From Promethearchaeota archaeon (GTDB lineage: Archaea; Asgardarchaeota; Lokiarchaeia; Sigyniarchaeales; SOKP01): a stretch of 40,016 bases of DNA. The DNA lies in NCBI GenBank assembly GCA_019894955.1, contig JAGXNQ010000007.1:1-40016 (forward strand), given 5' to 3'. Each line of letters begins with the position of its first letter. Position 1 is the stretch's first letter. Shown in pieces: positions 36,139 to 40,016 of the stretch. The notes beneath the pieces were generated by a model. That model worked only from the letters and a program-made list of their open reading frames with translations. It was not told the origin of the DNA and searched no databases. The position numbers and the translations under genes were made by a program.

Positions 36139-37377
36139 TTATAGAATAGGATATTCATCTATAAATCTCTTTAAATCTTCTGATTTTTGTCTATATAACC
36201 ACTTAATATAGCTTAAAGTTATATTTCCATTGAACAAGTAGTTTTTTCCTTGTTCCTGTTTGTATTTAGTATGTAGGTCTAAAAATTCTGTCAATTTGAA
36301 ATAATCTTGTAAAGTTTCTCTCTTATTCAGCCACATCCATGTTATTAGCTTCCATAATATGCTCCCATTATATCTAACTGCATTAGATCTACCATATTTA
36401 CTAATATAGTCCGCAACACATACTTTTGTATTTGTAAGTATCTGATCAAGTGAATCTTTATCGATCATACCTTCCACGTTCATTATTGAGGTCGTTTTGC
36501 TAATCAATTCTTGCTTTAACTTTGTTTCAAACATTTTTCCATCAAGAATCATTGCAATACTTTTCTTTTCTTCCGTAGTAGTTCCGAGTTTATTGATGAT
36601 TACATTTTCAATATTGTGTTTTAAGTATTTTGGGGGCATTAGAGAAATTAACATGCAGAAATTTACTACTAAACGGGTTGAAAATATTTTTGTAATGGAA
36701 TAATCTTGAATCGCCTGTTTTCTAATTTGACGAGCAGCATCTACAACAATTTCCGCAACTTTTTCTTTACATCCTGAGACTCTGGTCGCTATATCGATTT
36801 CTTTATTTTTTAGCGGATATGATATTTCTGGAGTTATGATAAATCGGTCTTCAAAAGATTCTTGTAGTTTATTTATACCAATAACCCCTAAGTTCATGGT
36901 GCCAATAATGATTAATTTACTTTCAGAATTTAATTCGTGTTTTTCAAAACCTTTTGAAATTAAATTGATATGATTTTCGGATAAAAGAGAATTTAGGGAT
37001 ATTTGTTCATTTTCACGAATTGCATTAATTTCATTGATGATTATGAAAGCTATTCCTTCATCATTTGCATCCTTAATGGCTAAAGTTAGCGGACCATAAT
37101 TGAATTTAGTCTCATCCTTTAAAAGTTCCCAGTTACCTTCGATATCTCTTCTATCAAGATCTGGTGACCCGTCGATAATATAATAAGAAGCTTTATATGC
37201 TTTTGCTAGCGAGATTGCTAACAAGGTCTTTCCTGTTCCTGGTGGACCTTGTAGTAAAATTCCAGCACTATTACCCTTTTCAAGAGAGTCTATTAGGCTT
37301 TTTAAATAATCAAATTCGTCTTTTTGTTGAATATATTCAATTTTTTTTTTAGAAATAGTATCAGATATAATATACAC
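36139..37377 (-). CDS. MoxR-type AAA+ ATPase
   Basis: Walker A GPPGTGKTLLAIS, Walker B-like IAFIIINEINA, sensor-1 IIGTMN, followed by VWA gene. Confidence 0.93.
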   Translation of the reverse strand: MYIISDTISKKKIEYIQQKDEFDYLKSLIDSLEKGNSAGILLQGPPGTGKTLLAISLAKAYKASYYIIDGSPDLDRRDIEGNWELLKDETKFNYGPLTLAIKDANDEGIAFIIINEINAIRENEQISLNSLLSENHINLISKGFEKHELNSESKLIIIGTMNLGVIGINKLQESFEDRFIITPEISYPLKNKEIDIATRVSGCKEKVAEIVVDAARQIRKQAIQDYSITKIFSTRLVVNFCMLISLMPPKYLKHNIENVIINKLGTTTEEKKSIAMILDGKMFETKLKQELISKTTSIMNVEGMIDKDSLDQILTNTKVCVADYISKYGRSNAVRYNGSILWKLITWMWLNKRETLQDYFKLTEFLDLHTKYKQEQGKNYLFNGNITLSYIKWLYRQKSEDLKRFIDEYPIL

Positions 37378-37640
37378 CTCTCATTTTTACACGATTTTTT
37401 AATTAATTATTGAGTTTCTTTAGAATTATACTTTAAAGAATAATTTCAGCTGTGAACAACTAATACTTGCTGATTTTCCGACTTTGGTAATAAAAATATA
37501 TAATTTGTTTGTATATAAATCGGATCTCTATCAAGAATTTCAGTAAAAAATCATTGATTTTTTTTGAAAAATCCTCGGTTTTATGTGAAATTGCTCGTTC
37601 AAAAAGAAGAATGGATTTATTAAATCCATAAAAATATTGT

Positions 37641-37922
37641 TTAAATTTTAACTAAATGAAATACATCTGGTTGTTTTAATTCCCACTCCTCAAAAGGATC
37701 ATCCTTCACAGCTTCTATCATGGTAGGTCTTGCAGCTAACCAATCTTCCTTGGAATCCCATATTGCTAATCCAATGAGCCGATTTGAATCTTCATCTTTA
37801 GTGGTATGTGCCATAATTAATCCTTTGCGACCCTCCATAGATTTACCAAATCTATGCATTGATTCAATCAATAGTTCTTCTTTTCCTAGTATAGGATAAT
37901 GAATTGAAATATGAATATACAC
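37641..37922 (-). CDS. Dimeric alpha/beta-barrel (ABM-like) protein
   Basis: IHISIHYPILGKEELLIESMHRFGKSMEGRKGLI...GLAIWDSKEDWLAARP typical of small ABM-like monooxygenase folds. Confidence 0.75.
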   Translation of the reverse strand: MYIHISIHYPILGKEELLIESMHRFGKSMEGRKGLIMAHTTKDEDSNRLIGLAIWDSKEDWLAARPTMIEAVKDDPFEEWELKQPDVFHLVKI

Positions 37923-37948
37923 TTTAAATCACCATTTTTTTGGAGTTT

Positions 37949-39304
37949 TTATCTAGTTTTCATAATTGGCATTAATAAACGAAATAATTTCGCATAAACA
38001 ATTCTAATTAGCTTAAAATCAAAAAAATACCGTATCATCCTTAATAGTAAATACTTCTTCGCCTTGAAAGTGCTTAAATCTTTATCATACGTAATCTTTC
38101 TTATATAAAAGTTTTTTTTAAAAGAGGATAGTAATAAGGAGTAAGTTATAATAGCAATGACATCCCACGCTCGTTTAACATGGTCTTTCGGATAATTCAT
38201 TTCTTCGCCCATACTCATCCTAACTATTTCAATTATATGGTAAAGATCTATTTTACTCATTAACAGTTCCTTAGTAGCCCACATTAAATAAAGACAACCC
38301 CCACAATAAGTTATTAGAGCTTCTGCGCCGGTTTCTTCAGCTTCCTTAAATTTCTTTACTCCTTCAGAAATCATATCAAAAGGTAGAGATATGTTCTTTA
38401 CCCATGATGCTCCTGCTCCAAACCCGCAACATAAAGAGTCCTTTTTAATATGTTTCATTTCAAGAATTTTACACCCACATTTCTCTAATATTGTTCTTGG
38501 GGTTTCCCAATATCCACCTGCTGCTTTAGAATAACAGTTATCGTGAACAGTAACTGTTAGATTAAGTTGGTTTTGAAGATTAATTTCGCCAGAGTTGATA
38601 TTATCCAATAACCAACGATCAAAATTTTGAAAATTCTGATCATGTTCCACTCCCATTTCCTTTGGATGGACCTCCTTGAAGATATACTCAACAGCATCTA
38701 AAGTAGCAACAACATTATTGACACCCCAATCATCAAAATCTCTTTTTGTCCTTTCAGCTATCTTTTGTACAATATCTAAGTATCCCCCTTGATATAAATA
38801 AGCACCACCTTCCCATTGATCGATCCGATCGATAGGCTTGAAGTATTTTAGCAATTTACTACCTCCAATTATAAATGGGAGTAAATGTGTATAGTTTCCA
38901 ATTAGTAATACAGTATCACTGCTCTTAGGAACGTAGTGCATCCATTTATATATCCAACTTCTTTCTTGATTAGATAAAAACAAATTTAGAAGTTGCCAAA
39001 TATTACGATCTTCAGTAGGACAAACAAAATAGTAAAGGGGAGGCGCACCTCTCTCTTTATATAAATTATTCCATCTCTCAAGAATCAACTGATATGGATT
39101 AGCTTTTTGAGGACAGTATATATTACATGATAAACAAGTGTTACATCTTTGGAGGACATATCTTGTTTCCTTTCCTTCGATAAGGAGTTTCATTTCAACT
39201 TTCGCTTCATCCAAAGGCAATTCTAAAACCGGACATTCATGCAAACATACTCCACAGAGATTACATAAATCTTCTTTAAAACCAGAGATTCGCTTATTCA
39301 TCAT
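37949..39304 (-). CDS. Fe-S oxidoreductase with 2x[4Fe-4S] ferredoxin and CCG domain (HdrD/GlpC-like)
   Basis: CNLCGVCLHECP, CNTCLSCNIYCP; CCG motif DNCYSKAAG...CGCK...LCCGFGAG...YCGGC. Confidence 0.92.
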   Translation of the reverse strand: MMNKRISGFKEDLCNLCGVCLHECPVLELPLDEAKVEMKLLIEGKETRYVLQRCNTCLSCNIYCPQKANPYQLILERWNNLYKERGAPPLYYFVCPTEDRNIWQLLNLFLSNQERSWIYKWMHYVPKSSDTVLLIGNYTHLLPFIIGGSKLLKYFKPIDRIDQWEGGAYLYQGGYLDIVQKIAERTKRDFDDWGVNNVVATLDAVEYIFKEVHPKEMGVEHDQNFQNFDRWLLDNINSGEINLQNQLNLTVTVHDNCYSKAAGGYWETPRTILEKCGCKILEMKHIKKDSLCCGFGAGASWVKNISLPFDMISEGVKKFKEAEETGAEALITYCGGCLYLMWATKELLMSKIDLYHIIEIVRMSMGEEMNYPKDHVKRAWDVIAIITYSLLLSSFKKNFYIRKITYDKDLSTFKAKKYLLLRMIRYFFDFKLIRIVYAKLFRLLMPIMKTR

Positions 39305-39324
39305 ATTTATTCTTAGTCCTCATA

Positions 39325-40016
39325 TTAATAAGCAATTTCTAAATCAGGAGGATTTTCGGATATTTCAGCTATTTTAAAAGTTTTTCTTGAAAGAGTTTTA
39401 GGCAATTGCTTTTTCATGATCCCTCTAAAGAAATCTTTTGCTCTTTTCTTCTTTGCTTTGTGCGACATTGGTGTCTCTCCAATTGCCATTTGTAAAAGTT
39501 CAATTATGTGAAATACTTTCATTCTTTTTTTGAAATAAAGTTTCATTGAGGTCATGTACGTAGCTAAACATCCTGCACAATAGACACATAATCCATCTAC
39601 CTTATTTTTTTTAAAATCTTTTAAGTTCCTAAAGGTTGATTTCATTAAATTCATTGGATGATAAGCTGAATCAACAGAAAACCCGCCCCCTATTCCACAA
39701 CATCGCATGTCCTCCCTGCATGCATCAATCTCAATTACTTTAACTCCAATAAACTCGAGTATTTTTCGAGGTAAATCCATGTATTCTTCTCCAAACATTT
39801 TAGAATAGCAAGAGTCTTGAATTGCAACAGTCATATCCAACTTTTCTTTTATTATTATTTCTCCATTAGATATCTTTTCCCATAAAAATTCAATATAGGA
39901 TTTTATCGAATCAAATTTATAGGTTAATCCATAATGGGGGAGTACATTTTTAAATACATTTGTTCCCGCTGTACATAATACTAATAAGTTTTTCGGCTTT
40001 AAAATGTTGAACCAAC
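39325..40016 (-). CDS. CCG-domain (HdrB-like) Fe-S protein, 5' end beyond window
   Basis: Frame stays open upstream of the track ORF to the window edge: WFNILKPKNLLVLCTAGTNVFKNVLPHYGLTYKFDSIKSYIEFLWEKISNGEIIIKEKLDMTVAIQDSCYSKMFG... then RCCGIGGGFS and YCAGC. Confidence 0.88.
   Translation of the reverse strand, partial: WFNILKPKNLLVLCTAGTNVFKNVLPHYGLTYKFDSIKSYIEFLWEKISNGEIIIKEKLDMTVAIQDSCYSKMFGEEYMDLPRKILEFIGVKVIEIDACREDMRCCGIGGGFSVDSAYHPMNLMKSTFRNLKDFKKNKVDGLCVYCAGCLATYMTSMKLYFKKRMKVFHIIELLQMAIGETPMSHKAKKKRAKDFFRGIMKKQLPKTLSRKTFKIAEISENPPDLEIAY

Noticed and set aside
1-40016. CRISPR arrays, transposases, integrases, prophage or toxin-antitoxin modules
   Set aside because: No spaced direct repeats, terminal inverted repeats, or transposase/integrase/phage motifs seen in any translated ORF.

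Overview
AT-rich, gene-dense archaeal chromosome segment. eS1 and uS15 ribosomal proteins, an RPB9/TFS-like zinc ribbon, a two-part longin/roadblock-like protein and TATA-type leaderless promoters suggest an Asgard (Lokiarchaeia-like) lineage; that placement is inference. About 27 convincing CDSs were found, two of them cut by the window edges and absent or shortened in the ORF track. No tRNA, rRNA, CRISPR or transposon was supported. The strongest candidate for an undescribed system is a ~16 kb, tightly packed five-gene minus-strand operon (6099-21942). It encodes a MacB/LolD-type ATPase with extra N- and C-terminal regions, two paralogous ~990-aa duplicated FtsX/MacB permeases, a 1301-aa membrane-anchored surface protein, and a 1586-aa membrane-anchored subtilisin whose predicted cytoplasmic tail carries two zinc ribbons. 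Other points of interest: an archaeal RNase III with conserved acidic residues transcribed from a nearly symmetric divergent promoter; three GDPD paralogs, one with no ATG/GTG/TTG start (possible ATT start); a MoxR-VWA pair with an Asn-for-Asp Walker B and an HESGH motif; and two tandem CCG-domain (HdrB-like) proteins.
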